Origin: Sipunculus nudus
Taxonomy: Eukaryota > Annelida > Sipuncula > Golfingiida > Sipunculidae
Length of the DNA stretch: 64,000 bases
Assembly: GCA_026874595.1 (NCBI GenBank)
Contig: CM049309.1
Span: forward strand, 13,690,576 to 13,754,575
Direction of reading: 5' to 3'
The position numbers and the translations under genes are program-made. This document shows positions 25,485 through 64,000 of the stretch, piece after piece. Numbering within the stretch: position 1 is the first letter of the stretch; each line of letters begins with the position of its first letter. The notes beneath the pieces are model-generated. The model did no database searches and was not told the DNA's origin. It was given only the letters and a program-made list of their open reading frames with translations.

Positions 25485-26536
25485 GCGCACTTTTGTTTTT
25501 TTAACAAGGCAAACTTAAGCATATTATTGTAAATTTAAATCCATTTACCAATTTCAAACCAAGACTTGAATAAAAATATTTAAATATTAATGTTAATTAA
25601 TTGGTAAACCTTTTATTAGAAATGGAAAAGAATAATACATTAAAAGTAATGACAAACGTAATTTTATACTTTTAGGACGCTTCTCCTCATTGATGAATAA
25701 CACGAGTGTGATTTGCCGATTATCCGGACCCCCCCCCCCCCCCCCCCCCCGCTTTTAAAAATTTGTACACTGTACAAATACCATACAATACAGCATGTTC
25801 TCCTTCTACCAATTTTTTGTTTGATGAAAAAAAAAATCAAAGACTTTCAGGTTTTGGGCGTATTCTTTATAATTTGCAGTAACTTATAACCAGTTATTAT
25901 ACAATCACTCCCAATTCACACTCTACTGGAAAGTGTACTTAACTGCCACTTTAACCTGTTAACACTAAATAACAGTTTCAGTTTCATTATTTACTTTCTG
26001 CCTTTGACAAGCTAAAGGTTTGGAGCTGGAGCAGGAATTGGTGATTTTACTTTATTACACCTCCCACTTCTCTCATGGAAACAACTCTTTGGGCATCTGT
26101 AATATTATTATACTTACAGTGGATCTTTAAATACCTAAAGGCCCATCAACTGCAAAATTTGTGTGAGCGATATTTGATCGTAAATGGCTTGAAAGGCCTC
26201 GTTCAGCGCTTGCGCAAAGCAGAAATATTCATATCATTCGGTATATGTCACTTTTCATATCCTTTCCTAAAGGGCCATGAGAGGCAAAGTGGCCCATATA
26301 TCATGAATCAAATAGCCATGGCAACAGGAAGCTAATGTCTACCACACATAACACCGAACGTTCCAATTATTTCGGGAACCACGAATATTGGATGAATTTC
26401 AATGCAAATGTCACCATATATCTTAGCTTCAAGTTTGTAACGCACATAATTTTCGTTTAAAGTTTTCTGGAGGCTGAATGTTCGGGCAACATATATCTGC
26501 TCAATGCCCAAAATAAGTGTGTTTGCTTTATTTATC

Positions 26537-26567
<31 letters not shown>

Positions 26568-28488
26568 CGCTTAAACTTGCCTACTTTAATTACTCGCAGG
26601 CCTAATTTCGTTCTCTCATTATTGTGGCCACATCTACCTTAAAATAAGACGGCGGAAAACATGCTGCCCATGCACCATATATTTTTTAAGAAATGTATTT
26701 ACCGGTAAATATTCATATTTTTTTTTATTTATTATATTTTAAATTTATTATATTTCATAAATTTATTTATTTGGTGCTCACTGTGTACCTTATTTTTTGT
26801 GATCATATAGTGTTCCAAATTGCCCATAATTGGATACTCAATTACAAAGTGATACTGACATCAGCACACTTTCACGGTAATTCCCCGTATTTCTCGGTAA
26901 TTTATAATTGTATAATTACAATTTTAAAAAAATGTAGGAAAATAAGGTATTTTGGCTCGCAGTAAAATTAGGATGCTTAACTCTGATGACTACTCACTTG
27001 ACCTCCTAGTATAAAGGGCATGTCTGTAATCTAGTTACACGCTGTTCAAGCTACGCTAATTATTACAAAGAATACACGTTTCCTTGATGCAGAGGAAGTA
27101 CAGACAGGCCGTATTCAGTGATACCGTGAAATCAATATACAAAGCCGTGATACTACAGCAATGTGATTAACACTGCCTGCACACACCCGCAGGCCGATAC
27201 CACATGTTCTATTATGTAATTACCTCCCATCCTCATTAAGTCGCTAATTATCTACACCAATAATTACCACTTGAACACCACTAACACATTCTTTCCTGAA
27301 TGCTGGAACAGGACGCATACAGCGTTTGCTTAGAAATTAAGGAAAGGGTTTCCTTTGAGATTTCCAGAAAAAAATTAAAGTGGTTTCCTGCAGATAAAGA
27401 AAAACAGGCTAATGTGAATATAGATTACAGGAGCGGCTTCATTGATGATCACGCAGACTTTTTAAACCTGATGTTATGACAATTTGACACCAGTTTTTAT
27501 ACGTAACACAAATCCCAAATATATATGAGAAAAGAAATCAAATGTCGAACAAAATTCTGAGATAAATCATGTTTTAACCTTCATTATTTTTAATGATTCT
27601 TCATCGTATTTTATTTTTTCAAATAAATCTCACTTGTTACGCATAAATATTCTATGCAGTCAATTTTATATGATTACATGCATAATATACATATATTACA
27701 TAGGTTTCATGGAGGCAACTGACTCATAATTCTCACTAACAACAATATGGGACTCTACACTAGTTTAATATTTTAAAAGAACATGCTCGTTCAAATTGAC
27801 CGGTTCGACACAGTTAGCAACTGTAAATGACTGAAAGAATTAAATTACATCATAATATGCCATTCTGACAGAAAAATGGCCCACATATATATACCATACA
27901 TGCTGAATGGAAGGAGTCCAGGGCAATATTCCCCTTTTTTCTTAATATTCAAAGCTCATAGATTTTCACTTGTTTGTATATTATAATTATTATTATTTTT
28001 CTGACGATCGATCGACTAGATGACATGTTTCCTACACTTCTGAGAGAATCGTTTAAGAAAAATTATCTATTACTTAACATTAAATCGTGAAAATTATGCT
28101 TTAAGTATATCTATGCATGGTTAGAACAGTAAAATATATGCTCCAATCAAGTTATATTTCAATTATTTTTCAATTAATCCTTTCGTAATAAAATATATTA
28201 TTTGCATGTGGTTGTTTCAGTTGATATATACATTTTTTAATGTTTTAAAATTTTTATATTTAGGAAATTTTGCAATGGAATGCAATTTGTATAAATTTTC
28301 TTTGAGATATAAACAAAAGAAACATATATCATATATCACAAAGAAACACCGGTATGTACAAAATTAAGTTGTTAAACTTATTCTAAAACGGTTTTGAATT
28401 ACTTAAGGTTTTCAGTATGGACGATGAAAGATTCTCCAATTACCAAACTGAGCCCTCCCTCTCCTCCTGCTACATAAAAAGGTGTTAA
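25485..28488. other. Intergenic stretch with simple repeats
   Basis: No confident gene. It contains an oligo-C tract at about 25730-25750 and a (TG)n microsatellite at about 26539-26567. The frame at 26075-26335 lacks any recognised motif or splice support. Confidence 0.5.
26539..26567 (+). repeat. (TG)n microsatellite
   Basis: About 14 consecutive TG dinucleotides ending in TGTCGC. Confidence 0.95.
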
Positions 28489-29040
28489 GATACGATAAGA
28501 TATGATAACATTTATTAGCCTTCAGTTCCAGGAATTTGTCGTTGACTTGCAAAACATTACATAAAAATAAATAAGTAAATAGATAAAGACAAAAAAATAA
28601 TACATAAAAAATACTTAAAAAATCACACATAACATATTGACTATGCATGTAAAAATAAGCATGTAAAAATGATAAAACACATAATTCTGCAGGTAAAACA
28701 CATAATTAAAAACATTAAATATCTAAGAGGGTTGTGAGTTAAAAAGTTTAATACTGTATGGTACGAGAGATTATTTAAAACGAGTTGTTGTGCAGAAAAT
28801 TGTATCTAGGCGTTTACCTGAAGGTAAAAAACGGGACTCGGAATATAGGGGATGGGTTGTGTCATTCATAAACTTTGATATGAAGGCCATTGTTTTGGTT
28901 TCACAGATTTCCTTGTGTGGCAAGAAAAGTACTAGCTATTCTACAACTTCTCTTCCTGGTATTATTTAACTGTTTCTTTAACTTATCAGATATATTTATA
29001 AATATTACTTTTAATTGAGGGGAGTAATGGAATAAGAAGA
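28489..29040 (-). mobile_element. 3' fragment of a LINE, minus strand
   Basis: On the minus strand the region encodes, with one in-frame stop, a peptide containing HPLYSE, FLPSGKRLDT, TTTRFK and SLVPYSIKLFN. This HPLY/LPSG/SxxPYSIKLxN pattern is a common C-terminal end of CR1/L2-like LINE proteins. The 3' terminus at about 28489-28520 reads AATAAATG followed by a degenerate TATCTTA repeat, like the tail of the LINE at 9.2 kb. The 5' boundary is uncertain and the copy is truncated and inactive. Confidence 0.65.
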
Positions 29041-30649
29041 ATGAATGTGCATTATGTGAACCTCCGGCTCGACTTTGCTGAGAGGAAAAAAAAACACGTG
29101 GTATTGCGGAATAACCAAATCCCATGAAAAGCTGCATAAAATATACAATGAAAATTACTAACACAACCACAACCACCAAAATAAAGTAGTGCCACCAAGA
29201 GGTGCCAATAGTGCATTTCACCGAAGGTACTCCCCATTCATCAGGCCTGCAGGTGGTAATTCATCCGGTATGCAAAGTTAAAAGGTCAAAGGTGACATGT
29301 CAAATCTTTGCGCGGTAAAAAATAACACAAACTTTCAACAAAAACTACAACAATTTACGCATTAGATTTCAATAACCAGTTTGCTTTCGATTTGTAGGGG
29401 TCAAAGGAATTATATTCAAGTGAGTTTGTATCCGTTTGATTAAAATTTTTCACGTGTTCTTGTTTGCTCTATTGACCCAGGTACCAGTCTACAGTTGAAC
29501 ACTATAAGTCTGCACGTGGTGGCTCCGTCATCAGTTTTTGATAAGCTGCGCAGCAGACAAGACCTTCAGTGCTGCGCCAGAACTGGTCAGAAAGCTGAAA
29601 ACTTGATCAGTTAACATTCTCAGATTTGTACCAACACGCACACAAGGTCAGTAAAATACTGTAACTGCAATTCGAATGTACATGAAATATAGATTTACAA
29701 GTGACAATTCTTTCATGGTTTGCTTTCCTGTGCTGCAGCCAAATGGTCGGCCATTTTCTATGCTGTTCTGGTTGCCGCGCTTTCTCATACTACAAGTCAA
29801 CTGGGGGGCGAACAGGTGGCTGTCGTAGCAAGCCTGACTGACCATCAAACTGAATGATGTTTAGTTACAGTGTAAAAGTTAAGCATTTAAATCGCTGTCA
29901 GATCGTTGTACTAGTGTTGCTTGGTTGTCCGCTTAGATACATGTGCATCGGGTTTTAAATGGCTGAATATGTACTTTGCCGTTTTGTGCTTTTGAACTTG
30001 GGTGTCCTCTTTTGGTGTCGCTAGTTGTCACACGCATGTCGTCTGTAACAGTTTAAGTGACTAAATGTTCACAGCAACGCATCACACAGCTCAGGCTCTG
30101 CAATCAGTAAATAAATGCATGTCCTTGTACTAGTTGTAGTCACACGGGTGTCTGACTGAAAATGATAAATATTATTAATATTATATATAGTACTACTTGT
30201 ACTTAAACTTGTCTGACTGTTAGTTCACACACCTGATTTCCCCTGAATGTCTTCATATGAGACAAACTTGCAAAGCAAAATTTGCACCAATTTTGCCAAT
30301 TTTGACACCACAGCAACATGACTGAAAATTTTCAAGATGAAATTATGGTATGGCTAATTACTGAAACAACCAACCAGGGTACAGGTGCCAGTCCAGTTTA
30401 AATGTCCAGGCTTTACCTGGTATTCTGCGCTAAGAAGTTAGAGCTGATTGCAACAGTCTGAAATTTTGGACACAAAGCCAGGGCTCACTAATGAGGGACA
30501 ACAGTAAACAGATAAGCACCTGGCCAGTTATCATGTTAGTTCTAATGATCCACAAATTCCACATATAAATTTTCAAAATGATTAAAAAAACTAGGCCAAC
30601 AAAATTTATTTAGCACTGCAGAAAAATATAAATCTGTGTCTTTGAATTT
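29041..30649 (+). other. Upstream region of vasa; candidate promoter and untranslated exon
   Basis: No coding exon seen. Composition is less AT-rich at about 29240-29840 than in neighbouring DNA. A DR1-like AGGTCAAAGGTGA lies near 29283. A possible noncoding exon could end at the donor AAG|GTCAGT at 29646/29647. The vasa ATG at 36306 directly follows a splice acceptor, so an untranslated exon must exist somewhere upstream, but its position here is only a guess. Confidence 0.25.
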
Positions 30650-33600
30650 TTTAGCTCAGCTGACTATAACTCATCTGAGCTTTAGACGTGGTCCATTGTT
30701 CGTCTGTCTGTCCGTCCGTCCGTCCGTAGATGTGGCACGTTTTGAAAACCGCAAGACCTAAGAATCCAAAATTCGGCATAGTCTTGTTTAAAATATTAAC
30801 AAAAATAAAAAATTGGTACCTTAAATTTTGCCTAACTTTGACCATGGCAAGTTTTTTTCCTGTAAGTACTGTGGATTTAATTTTCTCAGCATGTTTTTGT
30901 TAGCATTTTGTCTGTTAACACCAAAAATTTGAAACAGTTTGATCAAAAACTGTAGATTTTATTCAAGTTTTCAAGCACCATGTAATTGTTTACATCAGGC
31001 TAGTGTTATGCAGTTTGCAAGAGCTCAGCTCCCCAGCTTAAGCTCTCAGTTCCTAAAATTTGGCATACAATTAGATGTCTCCAAAATCCCCTACCATGCC
31101 AAGAATTTGGTCACTAGGACTTAATACCTTTGAGATATTAATGAAAAACTTCATTTTTTAATTAAAAACCCATTGTTACACTTCAATACTGCCTAATATC
31201 AAAACCACATCATGCCAGAATGATGTTAGTATTGCGTAATTGTTTTAAGTTATGGGCCCAAACATAATGCACTTTGTAAAAAATCAAGAAATATATTTAC
31301 TCCCTTAACAAGGGGATTGCTGAAGCTAGAGATTTTTTGTCAGGGATGTAACATTATTTAATAAAGATTCAATTGAATACCCAAAATTAGTTATGAATTT
31401 TTCAAATTTTATAAGTTATCAGTATAAATGTAAAATTAGTAACCTAAATTTTGCCCAAATTTGACCATGGCACGTTTCCTGCGAGGTCTTGATGTAATTT
31501 TCATATCATGCACACATAAGGATTTCAGCTTTTAAGTTTAGATAGAAAGCTGAAAGAAATTGGCCAAAAATTGTAGCTTTTATTCATGTTTTTATGAGAC
31601 CCTGTCAGACTTTGGCTCTCTCCAGCCCCGTTTGAGTCACCTGTATGTTGACCTTGTTGAACTTTCAGCAAATTATGCATGCTTGAGGCGAGGCATACAC
31701 GAGAATCCAGGCAGCTTATAGCCAGCCACAGTTGATCCAGGTGTCCAACCCAACTCATCTAGTAGTTTTAACCAACTACATAACAATAAACAATAAATTA
31801 ATAAATTTTTATTGGTTTTATTAATAAAAAATTAAAGAAAAATAGAAAAGGAATTTGTTAGTTTATAATAACAGGTCATTAACTTGCAGTTACTGATGAT
31901 ATAAGAATCTTGTATCGAAGGATAGAAAGTCACGTATTCCAAATAACACCATGCAGTCACATATGGTATTTTTCAGTTCAATTTTAATGATAAAGAAGTA
32001 AATCATATTATTCATTACTAATCATTAGGGATCATATGAAGGAAATTAATGATAGACAAAGATGCATTTGATAATATTAATCTAGATTCCTACTGTGTCT
32101 AGTGTGTACATTGATGTGAAATAAGTCCAAAATGAATTTATTACAGTTATTGTATCCCCAGACAAAGTCGGGGGATACTATGTTTTCCTACTGGTCCCGC
32201 CACCGCCGCCGCCGCCGCATATAAATCTTGTTGGCGCGATAACCCAAAAAATATTTCACGGAACTTTACCAAACTTGGTATATGTATAGATATGGGTAAG
32301 AGGACGATGCCTATTTAAAATGAGGTCATGACCTTTACTAGGAGAGTGTCCTTGACCTTGAATAGATCCAATTTTGGGGAAAATCACACAAATTCTTTAA
32401 TATCTCAAGAAATCTTGCATGGATTTATCCAAAAATCAAGTTGATGGAAGATCATGGATAGGGTTGTCATGTTCCAGAAACTGGTGGCGCCACCTATTAT
32501 TCTTTACTTGTTTTCATGCCGTTTAATACCCCCAAAATTGCCACCTTACAGTACTGTGAGCATTATAAGTCAAAAACTAATGGACAGATTTCTTTTATAT
32601 TATGCATATACATAGGTATGGGTTATGGGATGATGTTTATTCAAATTGGGGTCATGACCTTTCCTATGATAGTGGCCTTGACCTTGAATATTGCCATATA
32701 TGGTGAAAATCACACACCTTTTATGATATCTCCAGTGTTGATAGCCATATGGATTTCAAACATGACTTATGTATGGCCCACCACTAAAGTAAGAACCCTA
32801 TAGGTTCTAGGGTCATGAGGTCAAAGGTCAAGGTCACTGGACTGGCATTTTAAAAGATACTGTGGATGCATTTTAAGCCAAACTTTCATCCCAGGTCTTC
32901 CATCTTGAATATATAGCTCACTTGCCAATAGTGGATGATCCATATAAATTTTGGGGTCACAAGGTCAAAGGTCAAGGCCACAGGAGCTATCTGTCCAAAA
33001 ATTAGTTTCTGGATGATAATTCCTGCTTTTATTGATGTATTGATTTCAAATTTGACTTATATATGTCCCATTGAAAAAGCAAAACTCCAATTGATTTTGG
33101 GGTCATGAGGTCAAAGGTCAAGGTCACAGGACACATCTTTAAAAAGATTGTGGATGCATTTTCAGCCAAACATTTCATCTCAGACCTTTCATCTTGCACA
33201 TATAAGTCATCTGTTAATAGAGGAAGACCCCTATCAGTTTTGAGGTCACAAGGTCAAAGGTGAAGGTCACAGGAGCCACCTGTCCAAAAATTAGTTTCTG
33301 GATGATAATTCCTGCTTTTATTGATGTATGGATTTCAAACTTGACTTGTATATGTCCCATTGGAAAAGCAAGACCTGAATTGATTTTGGGGTCCAGAGGT
33401 CAAAGGTCAAGGTCATAGGACACCTCTTTAAAAAGATGTGGATGCATTTTCAGCCAAACATTTCATCTTAGATCTTTCATCTTGCACATATAGTTCACCT
33501 GCCAAGAGAGGAAGAACCCTATCAATTTTGAGGTCACATGGTCAAAGGTGAAGGTCACAGGAGCCATCTTTCCAAAAATTAGTTTCTGGATGATAATTCC

Positions 33601-35438
33601 TTCTTTTATTGATGTATGGATTTCAAACTTGACTTGTATTTGACCCATTGAAAAAGCAAGACCCAAATTGATTTTGGGTTCATGAGGTCAAAGGTGAAGG
33701 TCACAGGACACATCTTTATAAAGATTGTGGATGCATTTTCAGCAAAACAATTCATCTCAGTTCTTTCATCTTGCACATATAGTTCACCTGCCAAGAGTGA
33801 AAAACCCCTATCAATTTTGAGGTCACAAGGTCAAAGGTGAAGGTCACAGGAGCCATCTGTCCAAAAATTAGTTTCTGGATGATAATTCCTGCTTTTATTG
33901 ATGTGTGGTTTTCAAACTTGACTTGTATATGTCCCATTGGAAAAGCAAGACCAAAATTGATTTTGGGGTCATGAGGTCAAAGGTCAAGGTCACAGGACAC
34001 ATCTTTAAAAAGATGTGGATGCATTTTCAGCCAAACATTTCATCTCAGATCTTCCATCTTGCACATATAGTTCTCCTGCAAAGAGAGGAAGAAAACTATC
34101 AATTTTGAGGTCACAAGGTCAAAGGTGAAGGTCACAGGAGCCATCTGTCCAAAAATTAGTTTCTGGATGATAATTCCTGCTTTTATTGATGTGTGGTTTT
34201 CAAACTTGACTTGTATATGTCCCATTGGAAAAGCAAGACCAAAATTGATTTTGGGGTCATGAGGTCAAAGGTCAAGGTCACAGGACACATCTTTAAAAAG
34301 ATGTGGATGCATTTTCAGCCAAACATTTCATCTCAGATCTTCCATCTTGCACATATAGTTCTCCTGCAAAGAGAGGAAGAAAACTATCAATTTAAGGTCA
34401 CAAGGTCAAAGGTGAAGGTCACAGGAGCCACCTGTAAAAAAAAATTAGTTTCTGGATGATCATTCCTGCTTTATTGATGTATAGATTTCAAACTTGACTT
34501 GCATATGTCCCATTGGAAAAGCAAGACCCAAATTGATTTTGGGGTCATGAGGTCAGTGGTCAAGGTCACAGGACACATCTTTAAAAAGATCAAGGTCACA
34601 GGACCAACATCTTCAACAAGATTGTGGATTGTTAGATGGAAGAAACAATAAATATGCCAAGTGTCAGTATATGCTGCTAAAATGGGGGTCTGTTCTTAAA
34701 AAGGGGGGGGGGGGGGCAACTATGTCTGGGGATACTCTGGCACCTGCGGTGCCAAGAAATGTCTAGTTTTTTAATATAAATAAAAGCCATAAAACCAGGT
34801 ACTTATGATCATTATTTAAATGTATGAATTTTGTATATTCTGGATTCTCAACATCATTGTTTGGTGAAAACTGAATAAATACCAGACATGGTGCGAATAC
34901 TTTGTAATTGTATTTAAATACGAATATGATTATGTACTCCATTATAAAATTTCTTGCATAAAGAATGGGCATTCAGGTAAAAATGAAAGTATATGAATAC
35001 CAGTGCAAATACTTTCAAAATGTATTCATGAATGCATTCATGAAAATATTCTTTAATATTATTTTAATAATCATTTCAGTTATATTTCATTTTAAAAAAT
35101 CATAGGATTCTCTTTTTTTTATTAATAAAAATTATATTTGGGACAATATTTGTAATTTTTTTTTAATTAATAGTTAAACCCTTATATGTTCTGCTTATAA
35201 GTTATATGGCCAAGTCAAAATCTGTGTGACAATAGTACTCCATTTGTTAATAAAATAAATGAAATCAATCCTCTTCCCTGTCTCCAAAGGTACTATCAAA
35301 ATCATACATAAGCTAAACAACAACAACTCATAATACAGCTTATATTTATTACCACACAAAACCAGCATGTGCCTCATTTCTAAATAATATTTTTTTATCA
35401 TATATTACAGCTGAGCGTTGTGACCCATAGGTCCCTTG
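30650..35438 (+). mobile_element. Family 4 Helentron/HINE-like element containing a nested family 1 copy
   Basis: The left end TTAGCTCAGCTGACTATAAC with its partner CATCTGAGCT is followed by a (GTCC)n microsatellite at about 30702-30726. The right end has CAGCTGAGC, a GACCCATAGGTC hairpin and CCTTG|TT. Sub-terminal GCTCAGCTG and CAGCTGAGC form an asymmetric inverted repeat. Internal units repeat phrases such as AAATTTTGCCNAANTTTGACCATGGCA (with N for variable bases) at about 30825 and 31445. A complete family 1 element (32151-34766) lies inside, so the outer element is the older insertion. The outer pairing of ends is inferred from orientation and could join two separate fragments. Confidence 0.5.
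32151..34766 (+). mobile_element. Family 1 Helentron/HINE-like element, copy 1
   Basis: The 5' end is TGTATCCCCAGACAAAGTCG, a palindrome continuing GGGGATAC, then a (CCG)n run. The 3' end has GTCTGGGGATAC (the exact complement of the 5' GTATCCCCAGAC), a GGCACC-TGC-GGTGCC hairpin, nine bases, then CTAG followed by TT. Asymmetric inverted repeats, a 3' hairpin, CTAG and T-T insertion match published Helentron/Helitron2 descriptions. The centre is an array of units of about 288 bp dense in AGGTCA half-sites. GGTGGCGCCACC lies at 32483-32494. No transposition protein is encoded, and frames in the array are repeat artefacts. Confidence 0.75.
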
Positions 35439-35853
35439 TTTGGCAATAATAATTATAATGTAATATATTTGTCAGGTGTTGCTCTTGAAATCATTAATGT
35501 TTCAAACTTTGATGTTAAATATATTAAAATGAAATGCATTTCAGTATAAAAAACTGATTGAAGAACTTAATAGTTTAAAGAACTTAGTTCTAGAAATGTG
35601 TAACTGAGTGTCCCTATCGCATTTATAGAAATACTTGATAGAGGATTTTGTAAAGAAAAGCAATTATTAAACTACCTATATCACTGGAAAGAATGAACAC
35701 TAAGTTTTGGTCACTTTATAGTCAAAATACTCAAGACTACCAGCTTTTATCATAAGGGGAGTGGAAATGAGCATTCCTGAATGCCACTCCCGGGGAGTGG
35801 AAAAAAGGCCTGCCATATACATATTATTCACTTTGTACCCTGGTTGACATGTC

Positions 35854-35859
<6 letters not shown>

Positions 35860-35928
<69 letters not shown>

Positions 35929-35939
35929 ATATATATATA
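35860..35939 (+). repeat. (TA)n microsatellite
   Basis: About 80 bp of nearly pure TA dinucleotide, interrupted once by TATTATAT near 35917. Confidence 0.97.
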
Positions 35940-36305
35940 ACTGTGGATCATAGCATCTCTAACAAGAAACCATTTAAAACTGAATTTTTCTGGGTTCTTG
36001 TTTGACACATTTCTGTCTCAAGTTCCATCTGACCCATCTTTCCACAATGAAACCAGTCTGTCCAACACTTAACTGGCACTATGGGTACTTATTAGTCAGA
36101 TACTTTGTGTGCGTTCTTACCTATACGTCATAATAAATCATTAGACCATATTTCATCTATATTTAAACTGACAGTGGTAATAAGCTGTTCATATCAGGAT
36201 GCATGATGTGATGTTATGCTGTTCTGTTGAATCACAACAAATTGATAATTTTATTAAACCAGAACCTTTTTATCATTATTATATTTCTAATATATTTTTT
36301 TGCAG

Positions 36306-63470
<27,165 letters not shown>

Positions 63471-64000
63471 GAAGATAATGTCATGTACACATCATAACAT
63501 AATATAGAACAAGCGTTTATAGGTATTGCTTTAAGCTGGGGACCAATAACCAAAACAGACCTGCACTTCTTTGTGATTCTTCCAAAACATCCCAAGCAAT
63601 TTTGAGTTGTTATTAATGATACGTTGCTTGTAATTATTTAGTTCTTCACCTGTCAGGTCCATGAATCTTGATTTGACAGGTGTTTTTTTTTTTGTTTGTT
63701 TTTTTTTTTTCATTGGAAGGGATGATACGGGAGCTAAAGTCAGAAATGATGACAAACACTGCCTTCTGGTGCCGGGAAGGTGACTGAATGGAATGTTAAT
63801 TGTGAAACAGCACAAAAACAGTGTTCCTTTCGAAACTTTGTATTATATCCTGGGAACAGAATACAGAGCATGGACTCCTGAGATATTACCCACACTAAGG
63901 ATAAAGATGATTTAGGAAACTTGGAAATGTAAACCTGCTGAAAATGATATAAAGGAGCTGAGAGAAAGGACTTAAAGGGTACATGTATCTCGATTTACAA
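63471..64000 (+). other. vasa: vasa 3' untranslated region (start)
   Basis: Sequence after the stop codon with no AATAAA signal seen to the window end, so the transcript probably continues beyond it. The frame at 63531-63815 on the minus strand is treated as accidental. Confidence 0.7.

Overview
This window is eukaryotic nuclear DNA, AT-rich and intron-rich, and almost certainly from a mollusc, most probably a bivalve. The reasons are one germline vasa/DDX4 helicase gene with long introns, and a repeat landscape of Helentron-type non-autonomous elements with central tandem arrays and sub-terminal microsatellites, as in the 'pearl'/HINE elements described from oysters. I cannot name the species.

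Gene content is low. The right half (36.3-63.5 kb, + strand) holds one complete gene, which I assembled by eye as 18 coding exons. All phases agree, and together they give 949 codons including the stop. The protein starts MDEDWD, has a long FGG/RGG-rich region, four CCHC zinc knuckles (one per exon), a full DEAD-box helicase core and an acidic C-terminus ending ESWD. This is the signature of Vasa, the germ-granule RNA helicase. A strong splice acceptor lies directly before the ATG, so an untranslated first exon must lie upstream. On the minus strand at 21.2-21.4 kb is one plausible first coding exon of a second gene, with a zinc finger resembling the N-terminus of CCDC17-like proteins.

The rest is mostly mobile or repetitive DNA. 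At 5.4-10.0 kb a Helentron-like element in minus orientation is split by a 5'-truncated, frame-broken APE-type LINE. The 13-29 kb stretch holds minisatellites, three putative terminal-inverted-repeat elements, a SINE-like segment and a LINE 3' fragment. From 30.6 kb onward there are at least four related families of Helentron/HINE-like elements: three long copies of family 1 (32.2, 37.1 and 43.8 kb), one family 2 (60.1 kb), one family 3 (58.6 kb) and several family 4 copies. A textbook non-autonomous hAT element with an 8-bp target duplication lies in vasa intron 2 of the coding region.

The most interesting signal is what these elements share and carry. Different families repeat the same 12-bp palindrome GGTGGCGCCACC. 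Family 1 also carries dense arrays of nuclear-receptor-like sites (DR1, DR0 and TCAAGGTCA half-sites), many of them inside the first coding intron of a germline gene. The shared architecture and these arrays are seen in the sequence; any effect on vasa expression is inference.
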